A DNA stretch of 64,000 bases, from NCBI GenBank assembly GCA_964528055.1, contig CAZGQM010000004.1:124001-188000 (forward strand), written 5' to 3'. A program made the translations under genes and the position numbers. Below the pieces are notes generated by a model. It was not told the origin of the DNA. It was given only the letters and a program-made list of their open reading frames with translations, and made no database searches. Shown here piece after piece: positions 33,748 through 43,044 of the stretch (its first letter is position 1; each line of letters begins with the position of its first letter). The stretch comes from Geoanaerobacter sp964528055. Lineage in GTDB: Bacteria > Desulfobacterota > Desulfuromonadia > Geobacterales > DSM-12255.

Positions 33748-34636
33748 GCGACTGTCCGATACTTTTGTGCTTGATTTTCCAGACAATGACGTTTATGGCG
33801 ATCACGAACAGCAGAAGAAAAAAACCGGATGCATAAATTGCTTTGTATTTCTGAGACAACAAAGCCGTTTCTCCAAGTTCGGTCGCTATGAGCGCAGTTA
33901 TCGGTTGTCCCCTGTCAAAGAGCGACTCTGGCGGTTCCACGGAATTGCCCGCAAGCATCAGTACCGCCAGGGTTTCACCGAGCGCTCTGGCAAGACCAAG
34001 TGCGACAGCCGCAAACAGACCGGGCAACGCTTTTTTGAAAAGAACCCTTCGCGTCACATAGAGATGCGTTACGCCCAGCGAGAACGCCGCATCCTTCAAC
34101 TCGCCCGATACCCCTTTAAAGGTCTCTGCGGCGGTGCTCGCGATAAAAGGGAGTACCATGACGGCAAGCATTATCCCTGCGATCAGGAGACACTCGCCTG
34201 TCGGCATTTCAAACCACTGTTCAAAGAGTTTCACCAGGGTTATGTAGCCGAAAAACCCGTAGACCACTGCCGGTATTCCGGCCAGCAGCTCAAGCGCCGG
34301 CTGCATAACGTTACGTACGGCATCGGGAGCTATTTCAGCGACGAAGAGACCAATGCCGACGCCAAGCGGGACCGAGATCGCAAGACTGATCCCTGCTATG
34401 ATGAACGTAGAGAGCCAGGCATGGAAAATCCCGAATGTGGGTGGTGTGGCAAGCGGCGACCAGGGCTGCCTGAACAGGAAATCCGGCATCGCTATGCCGA
34501 ATCCCTGAAACAGTGAGGATTCCCTCACCATGAACCCTGTCATCAGCAGCAGTATGGCTACTCCACTGCAGAGCATACTCAGACTGATCAGGCGAGGGAA
34601 AAAATCCCCTTGAACTCGTAAAGGCGCAGGCAGCAC
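33740..34636 (-). CDS. pstC: Phosphate-type ABC transporter permease (PstC-like)
   Basis: 298 residues with six predicted helices. PstC marks are PALELLAGIPAVVYGFFGY and KDAAFSLGVTHLYVTRRVLF, the ATPase-contact loop. It starts five bp after pstS. Family function is high-affinity phosphate uptake, but the hydrolases in this operon suggest a related phosphorus compound may be carried. Confidence 0.88.
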   Translation of the reverse strand: MLPAPLRVQGDFFPRLISLSMLCSGVAILLLMTGFMVRESSLFQGFGIAMPDFLFRQPWSPLATPPTFGIFHAWLSTFIIAGISLAISVPLGVGIGLFVAEIAPDAVRNVMQPALELLAGIPAVVYGFFGYITLVKLFEQWFEMPTGECLLIAGIMLAVMVLPFIASTAAETFKGVSGELKDAAFSLGVTHLYVTRRVLFKKALPGLFAAVALGLARALGETLAVLMLAGNSVEPPESLFDRGQPITALIATELGETALLSQKYKAIYASGFFLLLFVIAINVIVWKIKHKSIGQSHA

Positions 34637-34641
34637 TCTGT

Positions 34642-35523
34642 TTACCGTACCTTCTTCACAGGCACATATCCATGATCAACGACAACTTTCTGCCCTTCGT
34701 TCAGCATGTAGTCGACAAATGCCTGCACACCAGGCTCAGCAGGCTGTTTCACGAGAAGCAACAGAGGTCTGGTAAGCTTGTACTTTCCCGATACGACATT
34801 ATCGTTTGTCGGCTCAACTCCCTCGTATTTAAGAACCTTGACCTTCGGGTTCTGGCTGGCGATAACTGATGACAGGTATCCGATGGTGCTGGCATTTGTT
34901 TCAAGCTTCTTGATGTTTGCCCCTTGTGAAGGCACCTGGATAGCTTTGGAAGAAAAGGTCTTCTCCTTCAGCACTTCCTTTTGCAGCATTTCAGTGGAGC
35001 CGCCTGCAGCATCACGCATCTGCACAAGGATCGGCTTCTTCGGCAGAGTGGGGCTTATGTCGCTGAAATACTTTGCTTCCCCGGAAAATATCTTCACTAC
35101 GTCACTGCTCGAAAGGTTGTTCAGCTTTGCGAGGGGATTTTTCCTGTTCACCGCGAATGCCAGGCAATCCTTGCTGATCAGGACCTCCTTGTGACTGCTG
35201 AGGAGCGGGCGCTCTTTCTCGTTGGTATTGCGTGACGACATGCCGACATCAACCGTTCCGTCGATCGCTGCCTTGATGCCGAACCCCGACCCCCCCCCGG
35301 TTACGTAGATAACGACGGGAACTTTTGGGAATGAGGGGTTAACCTTGTCCCAGGTCTTGTACTTCTCCATGAACTGGCTTGCTCCTTCGGCGATAACCGG
35401 AAGAAGCGTGGTTGAACCACCGATTCTTATGGTTCCATCAAATGATTTGTTGTCCTGCGCATTGGCGTTCAGTGCAAATGTCATGCTTGCCAATAAAAGT
35501 ATGCTTGAAAGCCAGCGTTTCAT
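34642..35523 (-). CDS. pstS: Phosphate-binding periplasmic protein (PstS-like)
   Basis: 293 residues with a signal peptide (cut after LNANA, near residue 22). The phosphate-binding features GGSTTLLPVIAE, GGGSGFGIKAAIDGTVDVGMSSR and RDAAGGST are intact. It heads the pstSCAB-hydrolase operon. The 164-bp region upstream has no clear Pho box (I looked for two CTGTCAT-like halves), so control by PhoB is not evident. The operon order S-C-A-B is canonical. Confidence 0.88.
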   Translation of the reverse strand: MKRWLSSILLLASMTFALNANAQDNKSFDGTIRIGGSTTLLPVIAEGASQFMEKYKTWDKVNPSFPKVPVVIYVTGGGSGFGIKAAIDGTVDVGMSSRNTNEKERPLLSSHKEVLISKDCLAFAVNRKNPLAKLNNLSSSDVVKIFSGEAKYFSDISPTLPKKPILVQMRDAAGGSTEMLQKEVLKEKTFSSKAIQVPSQGANIKKLETNASTIGYLSSVIASQNPKVKVLKYEGVEPTNDNVVSGKYKLTRPLLLLVKQPAEPGVQAFVDYMLNEGQKVVVDHGYVPVKKVR

Positions 35524-35687
35524 GATTGTTCCCCTCCAGTAGTTTATTAATTATAAAATGACATTACCACAGCATGTATTCTGCAAATGCAACGTATAGG
35601 TAAAAGGTTCGTCACAGTTGCGCTACAAGAGATACGTCGAGGAGGGTACATGCTCTTTGAAATACGGGGCCGTTTCTGATTGGGGAA

Positions 35688-36773
35688 CTATAAATGCAGT
35701 TTTTTACGAGACCAGGGTCTTCCTGATTTTGACATGAGCATGAGCATCTGTATCAGCCTGAAAAGCGGCAGAGCGGTAATCAGCAGAAACGCCAGCCTCG
35801 TTACCTGAAATGCCGTTACGAGCGGCACCCCAAGCTTCAGGATTTTTGCCGTAACACACATCTCCGATATCCCGCCCGGGGCCGTAGCCAGTATCATGCT
35901 CGGCACCGGTATCCCTCTCCAGATTCCCATCAGCAGAGCGGTGAGAGCCAGCAGGATCATGGATACGAGACTGTTTATCAGGACTCCTGCAATAAATCGT
36001 GGCGACTCCTTCCGAAGTTCCGGCTGGAACCTTGCCCCTAAAGCCCAACCTATCAGGAGCTGCCCGGAATACCCCAGAATCGACGGGACGGAAGAAAGTG
36101 TAATTTCATTGACCGTCAGAAGGAATGAAACAAAGAGAGGCCCAAGAATGTAGGCATTGGGGATTCGAAGCGAAGCGAAACTGAACCCGCCGACCACGGC
36201 GATACCAAGAAGAGACACCAGACCTGGGTAGGAAACCGTGCGGGCAAAAGGCTGATAGGTGTCAGTACCGGTAACCCCCATGACCGTCAATAGAACCGGA
36301 ACGGTGGAGACCACCAGAAGAACTCTGAGGGAATGGGCAAGTGCCACACGGTCAAAGCGTGCGCCGGCCCTTTCCGCAAGCACCGCCATTTCGGCAGCAC
36401 CGCCGGGAACACTGCAGAAATACGCTGTTGTCCTGTCAATGCCCGAAATACGGGCAAGTATGGTCCCACCGATCTGGCCGGAAATCAGTGCAGCGACCGC
36501 AGCTCCGAGCATAACCCACCATTGTGACAGAATATGCCGGGTAACATCCGGAGAAAAATACTGCCCCAGTATACAGCCGATCAACAGCTGGCCGCACTGT
36601 CGGCCTCCTTTGACAGGAATTACCTTCACCCCCGAAACACCTGCCACTCCTACAACGAAGAGCGGACCGAGCATCCAGGGAAGCGGGATATGCAGGTACT
36701 GAAAAAGAGCGCCGCCGACCAGGCTTAAAAACAAGCCCAGTACGACGGCGCGTAAGTTTACACCAGAAAGCAT
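35688..36773 (-). CDS. AbrB-family membrane protein (COG3180)
   Basis: 361 residues, about ten membrane helices in two repeats, each holding the PGG motif of the family (CSVPGGAAEMAVLAERAG and LATAPGGISEMCVTAKILK). Not the AbrB DNA-binding protein; this family is often found with tripartite or ABC uptake systems for organic acids. Exact substrate unknown. It begins four bp after the ABC ATPase gene, and so belongs to that transporter operon. Confidence 0.75.
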   Translation of the reverse strand: MLSGVNLRAVVLGLFLSLVGGALFQYLHIPLPWMLGPLFVVGVAGVSGVKVIPVKGGRQCGQLLIGCILGQYFSPDVTRHILSQWWVMLGAAVAALISGQIGGTILARISGIDRTTAYFCSVPGGAAEMAVLAERAGARFDRVALAHSLRVLLVVSTVPVLLTVMGVTGTDTYQPFARTVSYPGLVSLLGIAVVGGFSFASLRIPNAYILGPLFVSFLLTVNEITLSSVPSILGYSGQLLIGWALGARFQPELRKESPRFIAGVLINSLVSMILLALTALLMGIWRGIPVPSMILATAPGGISEMCVTAKILKLGVPLVTAFQVTRLAFLLITALPLFRLIQMLMLMSKSGRPWSRKKLHL

Positions 36774-36777
36774 CTGT

Positions 36778-37833
36778 TCAGAATACCCAGAGATGGTCCT
36801 GAGGAACCTCTAACCAATGCTCTCCCTGCGTGAGCGGCTCGTCGCCGTAGCACCTCAGGTGCGTATCCTTCAGCGAGAAGAGATACTCCCATGAGTTTCC
36901 CAGATAGACACAGGTTACCAGCGGAAGCCGTAACCGGTTATCCCCTGCAGAATCCGCCAGCTTCAAACGCTCCAGGCGAATGACCGCCACGGTCTTCTCA
37001 CCTACGGCACGCGGAGCCCTGAGCTTTCCGCGCAACGTCCAGCCATCACCCTCAATGAGGGCACTGTCTCCGGACACCTCGGTGATTACACCCTTGATTT
37101 CGTTATTGGCCCCCATAAATTCGGCAACGAAAAGTGTCTTCGGTGCTCCATACATCTCCTGGGGTGTCCCGGCCTGTTCGATGATACCGTCCTGCAAAAG
37201 GACGATTTTATCTGCCATTGCCATGGCCTCACCCTGGTCATGGGTAACGCAGACCGCTGAGAGGTTCAGTTCAACTATCAGCTGGCGAAGCCAGATCCGT
37301 GCCTCCTCCCGTAGTTTGGCGTCGAGGTTTGAAAGCGGCTCGTCCAGCAGGATCACTTGCGGCTTGTAGACAAGGGAGCGGGCCAGCGCCACCCGCTGCT
37401 GCTGGCCGCCGGAAAGCTGATGGGGATGGCGCTCGGCAAGATCGCCGAGTCCGAGATTCTTAAGAACCTCCCGAACCCGTTCTTGTATCTCGTTCTGTGG
37501 TATCTTGCGCAGCTTGAGTCCATAAGCGACGTTCTCAAATACCGTCCGATGCGGCCAGAGGGCGTAGGACTGGAAGACGAACCCGAGGCTCCGCTTCTCC
37601 ACCGACACCTCGAGTTTTTTTTCACTATCAAAGACCACCTGTTCACTAATACGTATGGCCCCCTGGGAAGGAAGCTCCAACCCGGCTATGGCACGAAGCA
37701 GTGTCGTCTTGCCGCTGCCGGAAGGGCCAAGGAGGGCGACTATCTCGCCTCGTTTTACCTCCATCGACACACCCTTCAGAATATGATTTTTCCCCAGGGT
37801 AACGTGAAGATCGGATACGGAAAGTTCAATCAT
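36778..37833 (-). CDS. ABC transporter ATP-binding protein (ferric / 2-aminoethylphosphonate type)
   Basis: 351 residues. Walker A GPSGSGKTT, signature LSGGQQQR, Walker B VILLDEPLSNLDA, switch His in VTHDQGEAMA, and a C-terminal TOBE regulatory domain (about 250-350). This is the PotA/FbpC/PhnT branch. It overlaps the end of the permease gene by eight bases. With a fused permease and an AfuA-like binding protein it forms a complete importer. Confidence 0.9.
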   Translation of the reverse strand: MIELSVSDLHVTLGKNHILKGVSMEVKRGEIVALLGPSGSGKTTLLRAIAGLELPSQGAIRISEQVVFDSEKKLEVSVEKRSLGFVFQSYALWPHRTVFENVAYGLKLRKIPQNEIQERVREVLKNLGLGDLAERHPHQLSGGQQQRVALARSLVYKPQVILLDEPLSNLDAKLREEARIWLRQLIVELNLSAVCVTHDQGEAMAMADKIVLLQDGIIEQAGTPQEMYGAPKTLFVAEFMGANNEIKGVITEVSGDSALIEGDGWTLRGKLRAPRAVGEKTVAVIRLERLKLADSAGDNRLRLPLVTCVYLGNSWEYLFSLKDTHLRCYGDEPLTQGEHWLEVPQDHLWVF

Positions 37834-39499
37834 GCAGTTTTACTCCATAGCGCAGGGCTATACCCATCCCGACGCAGACCAAGATAATATTTATGAACGA
37901 TAGGGCCGAAATGATTTCAATGGCTCCAGCCCCCCAGAGTGAAACCATCAGCGAACCGATGACCTCGGTGCCTGGACCGAGCAGATAAACTCCAGTGGAG
38001 TACTCCCGCTCGAAGATCATGAAGATCATCAGCCAACTGGCCAGAAGACCGTAGCGAATAAGAGGGAGCGTGACGTGGCGGTTGACCTGACCTGGCGTTG
38101 CACCGGTCACGCGGGCGCACTCCTCCAGCTCCGGGCCCACCTGCAACAGCGACGTGGTAATAAGGCGCATCCCGTAAGCCAACCAGACTACAGAGTAGGC
38201 AAGCCAGAGGCTGACCAGGGTCTTCCTGAAAGGGGCCAGTGGAGGGAAAAAGAGGAATACCCAGAGGAATGCAAGACCTGCCAGAAGACCTGGGACTGCC
38301 CGAGGTGTCATCACCGTGTAATCTAGCAATCTTGTCCAGCCGTTGTTCTTCCGATGCGATGAAAGCCCAATCGCAGTGAAACAGATAACCGATAACCCTC
38401 CACCGATGACTCCCAGGAGTATGGTATTGATAACGCCGCGCATCAGGTTGGACTGCTCGAAGACCGACTTGAAATTGTTGAGGGTAAAGGCCTCGGCGAA
38501 TGTCACGCCCTCTCCCCAATGGGTAACGAAGGCACGGAAAATTACTCCGAACATCGGAACTATTACCGTCGCTGCCAGCCATACAAAAACAAGCCCGGCT
38601 GCAACCCATCGCCACCCGCCAAGCGGGAGCATTCGCTGACGTGCCCCCTTCCCTTTGAGCGTTATATATTTGTGTGCATTTCTCAATAGATAGCGCTGAG
38701 AAAGCACCATGGGGAGTGTAATGGCGACAATGCACATGGCCACCGCTGCCATCAGGTGGTACGACGGTGTTCCCAGTTTATTGGTCAGCTTGTAGAGGTA
38801 GGTTGAGAGAACCAGATGCCCCTCGGGGTCACCCAGCACCAGTGCCAGGCCGAATACCTGGAACCCGAGAAAGAAGACCAGCACGCCACTGTAGAGTAGC
38901 GCTGGCATGACCATCGGCAGGCTTACGGTCAGCGCAACTTTTATCGGTCCCGCACCCGCAACTCTTGCAGCCTCCTCTACGTCAGAACCGAGACTTCTGA
39001 GTGCAGACGATGAGTAGATATAGACATGGGGTACATGTGAAAGGCCGGCTATGACTACGATGCTGGTCATGGAGTAGAGGTTCCACGGAACCGAGCCGAT
39101 GAGCTGCTGCACCCAGAGCGAAAAGAACCCTACCGGCCCGACTGCAACCGTGTAGCCGAAGCAGAGAATCATCGGAGAGACAAAGACCGGGATCAGCAGC
39201 ATCGGCTCGATCCAGCTCCTCCCTGGCAGGTCGGTCCGCACCATAAGGAACGACAGGAGCCCTCCCAGCGGCACGGAGATCAACCCCATGCCGCAGGAGA
39301 TGTAAAACGAGTTGAGAAAGGCCCGCTTGAAGTCCGGATCCTCGAAGATGAACCTGTAGGAATCCAGCCCAAACATCTTCACAGGCTGAAAGAACGGTGC
39401 ATCCAGGAAGCTCTGGTAGCAGAGCAATCCAATCGGAAGGAAGACCGCGATCGCGGTGAGGATAATCACCGCGATCTTGGAAAGGGGCATCTTATTCAT
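37826..39499 (-). CDS. ABC transporter permease, two fused domains (ferric / phosphonate type)
   Basis: 557 residues with about twelve helices: two complete permease units in one chain, each with an EAA-like loop (EEAARVAGAGPIKVALTVSLP and EECARVTGATPGQVNRHVTLPL). This FbpB-like double permease is usual in the ferric, 2-aminoethylphosphonate and thiamine importer branch. Its start overlaps the binding-protein stop (TAATG). Confidence 0.9.
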   Translation of the reverse strand: MNKMPLSKIAVIILTAIAVFLPIGLLCYQSFLDAPFFQPVKMFGLDSYRFIFEDPDFKRAFLNSFYISCGMGLISVPLGGLLSFLMVRTDLPGRSWIEPMLLIPVFVSPMILCFGYTVAVGPVGFFSLWVQQLIGSVPWNLYSMTSIVVIAGLSHVPHVYIYSSSALRSLGSDVEEAARVAGAGPIKVALTVSLPMVMPALLYSGVLVFFLGFQVFGLALVLGDPEGHLVLSTYLYKLTNKLGTPSYHLMAAVAMCIVAITLPMVLSQRYLLRNAHKYITLKGKGARQRMLPLGGWRWVAAGLVFVWLAATVIVPMFGVIFRAFVTHWGEGVTFAEAFTLNNFKSVFEQSNLMRGVINTILLGVIGGGLSVICFTAIGLSSHRKNNGWTRLLDYTVMTPRAVPGLLAGLAFLWVFLFFPPLAPFRKTLVSLWLAYSVVWLAYGMRLITTSLLQVGPELEECARVTGATPGQVNRHVTLPLIRYGLLASWLMIFMIFEREYSTGVYLLGPGTEVIGSLMVSLWGAGAIEIISALSFINIILVCVGMGIALRYGVKLHD

Positions 39500-40605
39500 T
39501 ATTTAGCCGTCCCGAGCGCCTGCTGCCACTTCTTCAGAAAGTCGAGGCGCTTCTTCTGGTCAAGATATTCGATGGTCTCTTTGCCGATGGGAATTGTCCT
39601 GGCTCCTGCACCCAGCTGCTTGGAGAGTCCGGCCATAGTTGTTTCACCCTTGATGTCCCCGCGTATCGAGAAGAGGTCTGCCTTATCGGAGATGATCTGC
39701 TGACCACGTGCTGAGAGGGTATAGTCCAGCCAGAGCTTTGCTGCATTGGGGTTCTTGGCCTTGTTGGATATAAACATGACCCGCGACATAACCAGCGAAT
39801 AGTCGCTTGGATAGACATAGCCGATGGAAGGATCCTTCTTGGACTTCATGAAGGCGTAGGAACCGATCATGTTATAGCCAAAGAGCGCCTCACCAGAACT
39901 GATCTTCTCCATCATTGCTCCGGTACTGGTATAGACCTTAAGTCCTGCATTCCCAAAATCTTTTGACAGGTCCCAGAACTCCTTGTTGTGTTTGAGATCC
40001 TGGGTCAGGAGCATGAATCCGATGCCACTCCGCTCCGGATCGTAGGATACGACCTTCCCCTTGAATTTAGGATTGAGGAGTGACTTGTGGAGTTCTGCAT
40101 GAGATTTGGGCACCTCGGACTGCGGCACCAACCGCTTGTTGTAGACTATGGCGATGGGCTCGTAGGTTGTCCCGAATGCCTGGTCCTTCCAGTTTGCCCA
40201 CGCAGGTATATGTTTGGCTTCGGGTGATTTGTAGGTGAGCGCATATCCATCGCTGGCAAGCTTTACCTGCAGGTCCATCGCAGAACTCCAGGTGACGTCA
40301 CCGGTCCCGCCGCCTGCGGCTGCCTCACTGATGAACCGATTGTAGAGCTCGGTGCTGTTCAGGTCGTTGTACTCAACCTTTATCCCATAGAGAGCCTCGA
40401 AGTCCTTCAGGAGCGGCTCAACCGCCTTGGTATCGGTGGTGGCATAGATGACCACCTTTCCTTCCTTCTTGCCTGCATCAATGATTTTCTGGTAATCGGC
40501 CGGATAGCCGGCTGGGGGCGCTGCCTGGGCAACCAGGGGCAGGGCAAGAGCGCAGAGTCCTGCCATGAGCTGCGTGATTCTACGGGTGGTAGTGCTTCGT
40601 TGCAT
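39499..40605 (-). CDS. Periplasmic substrate-binding protein (AfuA/FbpA/PhnS type)
   Basis: 368 residues with a signal peptide (cut after VAQAA, near residue 29). GKKEGKVVIYATTDTKAVEPLLKDFEALYGIKVEYNDLNSTELYNRF is the family start, with NPNAAKLWLDYTLSARGQQIISD near the end. Relatives bind ferric iron, 2-aminoethylphosphonate, sugar phosphates or organic acids. No conserved iron-ligand Tyr pair is visible, so iron is less likely. GGGAGG precedes the ATG. First gene of its operon; the neighbours PrpF and RraA hint at an organic acid, the Pst-hydrolase operon at a phosphonate. Confidence 0.85.
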   Translation of the reverse strand: MQRSTTTRRITQLMAGLCALALPLVAQAAPPAGYPADYQKIIDAGKKEGKVVIYATTDTKAVEPLLKDFEALYGIKVEYNDLNSTELYNRFISEAAAGGGTGDVTWSSAMDLQVKLASDGYALTYKSPEAKHIPAWANWKDQAFGTTYEPIAIVYNKRLVPQSEVPKSHAELHKSLLNPKFKGKVVSYDPERSGIGFMLLTQDLKHNKEFWDLSKDFGNAGLKVYTSTGAMMEKISSGEALFGYNMIGSYAFMKSKKDPSIGYVYPSDYSLVMSRVMFISNKAKNPNAAKLWLDYTLSARGQQIISDKADLFSIRGDIKGETTMAGLSKQLGAGARTIPIGKETIEYLDQKKRLDFLKKWQQALGTAK

Positions 40606-40893
40606 TCGTAATTCCTCCCTTCAGTGTAGTTTGTCTCCCGATAAAGTATAACGAGAGTTTGCTTAATGTCTTGCCACTATTCTCTCTAATTCATTAGCAA
40701 GAGAGGTACCACATGTCACCAAATCGTAACATGTTGACAACACGTGAGAACATCGTTCTGTTTAGTCTCGCCTAGAATTGAATGGGTAGTTCCACGAAGG
40801 CCTCCAAGAGCCGATTGAATTCATAACCATCTAATATGATTATCCTTATAGCATTATGCCTACCGTGAGACCTATTCCATTAGTCATACCCAT

Positions 40894-41262
40894 TCATCCC
40901 CACCTCACGAGCTCCAGGAGATTTCCAGATGGATCGCGTATAAAAATCCTTTCTGCACCGTACAGTGCAACCTTTGGCTCAACCAGTGTGCCCCCTCTGG
41001 CAATCAGATATTCTTTCCAGGCGCCGACATCCGTAACAGAAAGTGCAAAGTGCGCCCGTTGCTGCGTATTGGACCCGCTTGTCTCTATCAGGTGAAGCAT
41101 TCGGGCTTCAGGCAGTTCAAGCCAACGAATCCCCTGCCGCAGAACATCGAGTGGCGCCGGGATCTCTTTCAGCCCTATAATACCGCAGTAGAATCCGAGA
41201 GCTGCTTCAAGGTCCCGCACCTCCAATGTGACATGATGCAACCCGTCGATCCGTGGTATCAT
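40894..41262 (-). CDS. VOC-family (glyoxalase/dioxygenase-fold) protein
   Basis: 122 residues, one vicinal-oxygen-chelate unit pair. GLHHVTLEV near residue 8, HLIET, HFALSV and NLLELV near the end give the His/Glu metal ligands. It starts three bp after prpF, so the two are co-transcribed. Substrate unknown; possibilities include lyase, epimerase or dioxygenase chemistry on the product of the isomerase. Confidence 0.75.
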   Translation of the reverse strand: MIPRIDGLHHVTLEVRDLEAALGFYCGIIGLKEIPAPLDVLRQGIRWLELPEARMLHLIETSGSNTQQRAHFALSVTDVGAWKEYLIARGGTLVEPKVALYGAERIFIRDPSGNLLELVRWG

Positions 41263-41265
41263 AGT

Positions 41266-42423
41266 TCACTCCGTTGAGTATGAATGAGGCAACACTACCC
41301 GACCTTCAAAAAGTCTGCGCGCAGTCCGGAATATGGAACCGTGCAGAGCAGCCCATCCAGTTTCCGTCCATGCCGCATCTGCCGAAACAGTGAGCATACC
41401 TGACGGCATTCCGAGCCGCATCGACTCACTTGCTGAGAGCTTTGCAGGGATGAATTCATGTACCACGCTCCCCTCTATCCGCCCGGCTACTGCTGTGCAG
41501 ACTGCAACTGTGAGCGGCAGTGCCCTATGAGGCTGACCATTGGAGATTGTACGTACGGTAAGATCGACCTGCTCCGATAGAAGGTTTGTCCCCTCAAGAG
41601 ATCGAGAATCAGCAGGTCCGGATATACAGACGATAAACGGCACTGAAGAGTTTCGGGCAGATGCCTCGTCATGTGCTATCCCCATTGCCATGGAAGCCTG
41701 AACGCGTATCCTATCCAGTCGTTCGAGCATCCCCAGGTCACGCTCCAGTTCGTCCGGGAGTTCTGTCCCTGCGAGCCCAATATCATGAGCTTTCACGAAC
41801 ACGCATGCATTGCCGGCGTCCACCATCGAAACCTCTATTGGCCCAAGCCCCGGGATGTTTATATAGTCACGCAGCGAGCCGGTGGGTAGAAGTGACCCGG
41901 TGCTTGCCCCGCCCGGGTCCAGGAAATCGAGCCTTATGGGCGCTCCTGATCCGGCAACCCCAGGTATCACCAGCTCTCCATCATAGCGTGCCCTCCCCTC
42001 TCCGACCGGGAAGGTGGCATGAAAGAGCTTGCCGGTATTGGTGTTATATATCCGTACCATTGCCTGGTCTCCGCGTACCTCAACCAGCCCTTCGTCCAGA
42101 GCGAAGGGACCCACGGCAGCGAGTATGTTGCCGCAGATGCTGCTGTAATCAACCCGGGGCTCTTTTATCAGTATCTGTGCAAAGGTGTACTCCACATCCG
42201 CATCCCGTCTGGTCGACGGGGCGATGACAGCCACCTTGGAAAGCGATGAAAGTCCTCCACCCATACCGTCCAACTGCCGCCCGTAAGGGTCAGGGCTTCC
42301 CATGGCAGCAAGCAGAACCGGCGCCCATTCACCCCTTTCGACAGGGAGATCCCGAAAGTGAAGCATGAGGGCCTTGCTTGTGCCGCCCCGCATAAAGACA
42401 GCGGGTATAGACCGACAGTGCAT
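41266..42423 (-). CDS. PrpF-family cis-trans isomerase/tautomerase
   Basis: 385 residues, diaminopimelate epimerase-like fold in two halves. FMRGGTSK near the start and GGLSSLSKVAVI match PrpF and 4-oxalomesaconate tautomerase (GalD). A Cys in DYSSICGN and a Lys in GGTSK are the usual catalytic surroundings. Known members isomerise aconitates, methylaconitate or oxalomesaconate, so an unsaturated tri- or dicarboxylate is expected. It diverges from rraA and leads prpF-VOC. Confidence 0.85.
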   Translation of the reverse strand: MHCRSIPAVFMRGGTSKALMLHFRDLPVERGEWAPVLLAAMGSPDPYGRQLDGMGGGLSSLSKVAVIAPSTRRDADVEYTFAQILIKEPRVDYSSICGNILAAVGPFALDEGLVEVRGDQAMVRIYNTNTGKLFHATFPVGEGRARYDGELVIPGVAGSGAPIRLDFLDPGGASTGSLLPTGSLRDYINIPGLGPIEVSMVDAGNACVFVKAHDIGLAGTELPDELERDLGMLERLDRIRVQASMAMGIAHDEASARNSSVPFIVCISGPADSRSLEGTNLLSEQVDLTVRTISNGQPHRALPLTVAVCTAVAGRIEGSVVHEFIPAKLSASESMRLGMPSGMLTVSADAAWTETGWAALHGSIFRTARRLFEGRVVLPHSYSTE

Positions 42424-42450
42424 GAAACCTCCCTAATCCTAAAAGATTAC

Positions 42451-42501
42451 TTGTGAGCAGCCTTGCTTCATTGTATTAGATGTTATGAAGAATTCAATCA
42501 A
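42451..42501. promoter_or_regulatory. Divergent sigma-70-like promoters of rraA and prpF
   Basis: Plus strand: TTGTGA, 17 bases, TATTAG (42451-42479) ahead of rraA. Minus strand: TTGATT (42501-42496), 17 bases, TAATAC (42478-42473) ahead of prpF. The two -10 boxes overlap, so the genes would compete for polymerase. Confidence 0.35.
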
Positions 42502-42528
42502 TGTGAATCATTAAAGGAGGAAAATCGT

Positions 42529-43014
42529 ATGCCTAAGGGGTTATTGACAGCCGATCTCTACGATGATTTCGGCGAAAAATGCGGTTCCTGCGAAACCCAG
42601 TTCAGGCAGTACGGGGGTCGCCGAATATTTTCCGGAAGGATCAGGACGGTCAAATGCCTGGGGGACAATCTCCTCGTAAAACAGACCCTCGAATCCCATT
42701 CAGATGGCGAGGTATTGGTGGTGGATGGCTCGGCTTATCTGGGCACAGCTCTCATAGGCGACGTAATCGCCGGGTTGGGCGCCTCCAACGGCTGGTCCGG
42801 TATCGTGGTTTACGGGGCGGTTCGCGATACTACCGCACTCGGAACTCTGGAGATAGGAATTAAGGCTCTTGGGTCAAATCCGAAGAAAAGCACAAAGACA
42901 GGGACAGGGGCGACCGATCTGCCGGTATCGTTTGGCGGAACGACATTCAGGCCGGGTGATTGGCTGTATAGTGACGAAGACGGTATTCTGGTGTCGAGTG
43001 AGAAGCTTGTATAA
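42529..43014 (+). CDS. rraA: RraA-like protein (RNase E regulator / aldolase family)
   Basis: 161 residues, the same length as E. coli RraA. The ATG at 42529 has AAAGGAGG upstream; a longer frame to 42463 lacks one. DLYDDFGEKC, YGGRRIFSGRIRTVKC and YGAVRDTTALGTLEIGIKALG follow RraA. The Arg-Asp pair of the related class II 4-hydroxy-4-methyl-2-oxoglutarate/CHA aldolases is kept (AVRD). Geobacter RraA-like proteins may thus be the aldolase; next to a PrpF/GalD-like isomerase this reading is reasonable. No RNase E gene is in the window. Confidence 0.85.
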   Translation: MPKGLLTADLYDDFGEKCGSCETQFRQYGGRRIFSGRIRTVKCLGDNLLVKQTLESHSDGEVLVVDGSAYLGTALIGDVIAGLGASNGWSGIVVYGAVRDTTALGTLEIGIKALGSNPKKSTKTGTGATDLPVSFGGTTFRPGDWLYSDEDGILVSSEKLV

Positions 43015-43044
43015 ACTGCGTTTATTCTACAGCAGTTTTGAGGT

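Noticed and set aside
35524..35687. Possible Pho box before pstS
   Set aside because: Only loose CTGT-like pieces; no pair of 7-base direct repeats at the right spacing.
40640..40690. Sigma-54-like sequence (TGGCAAGACATTAAGCA, minus strand) before the ABC binding-protein gene
   Set aside because: The GG to GC spacing is one base too long for a sigma-54 promoter, which tolerates little change.
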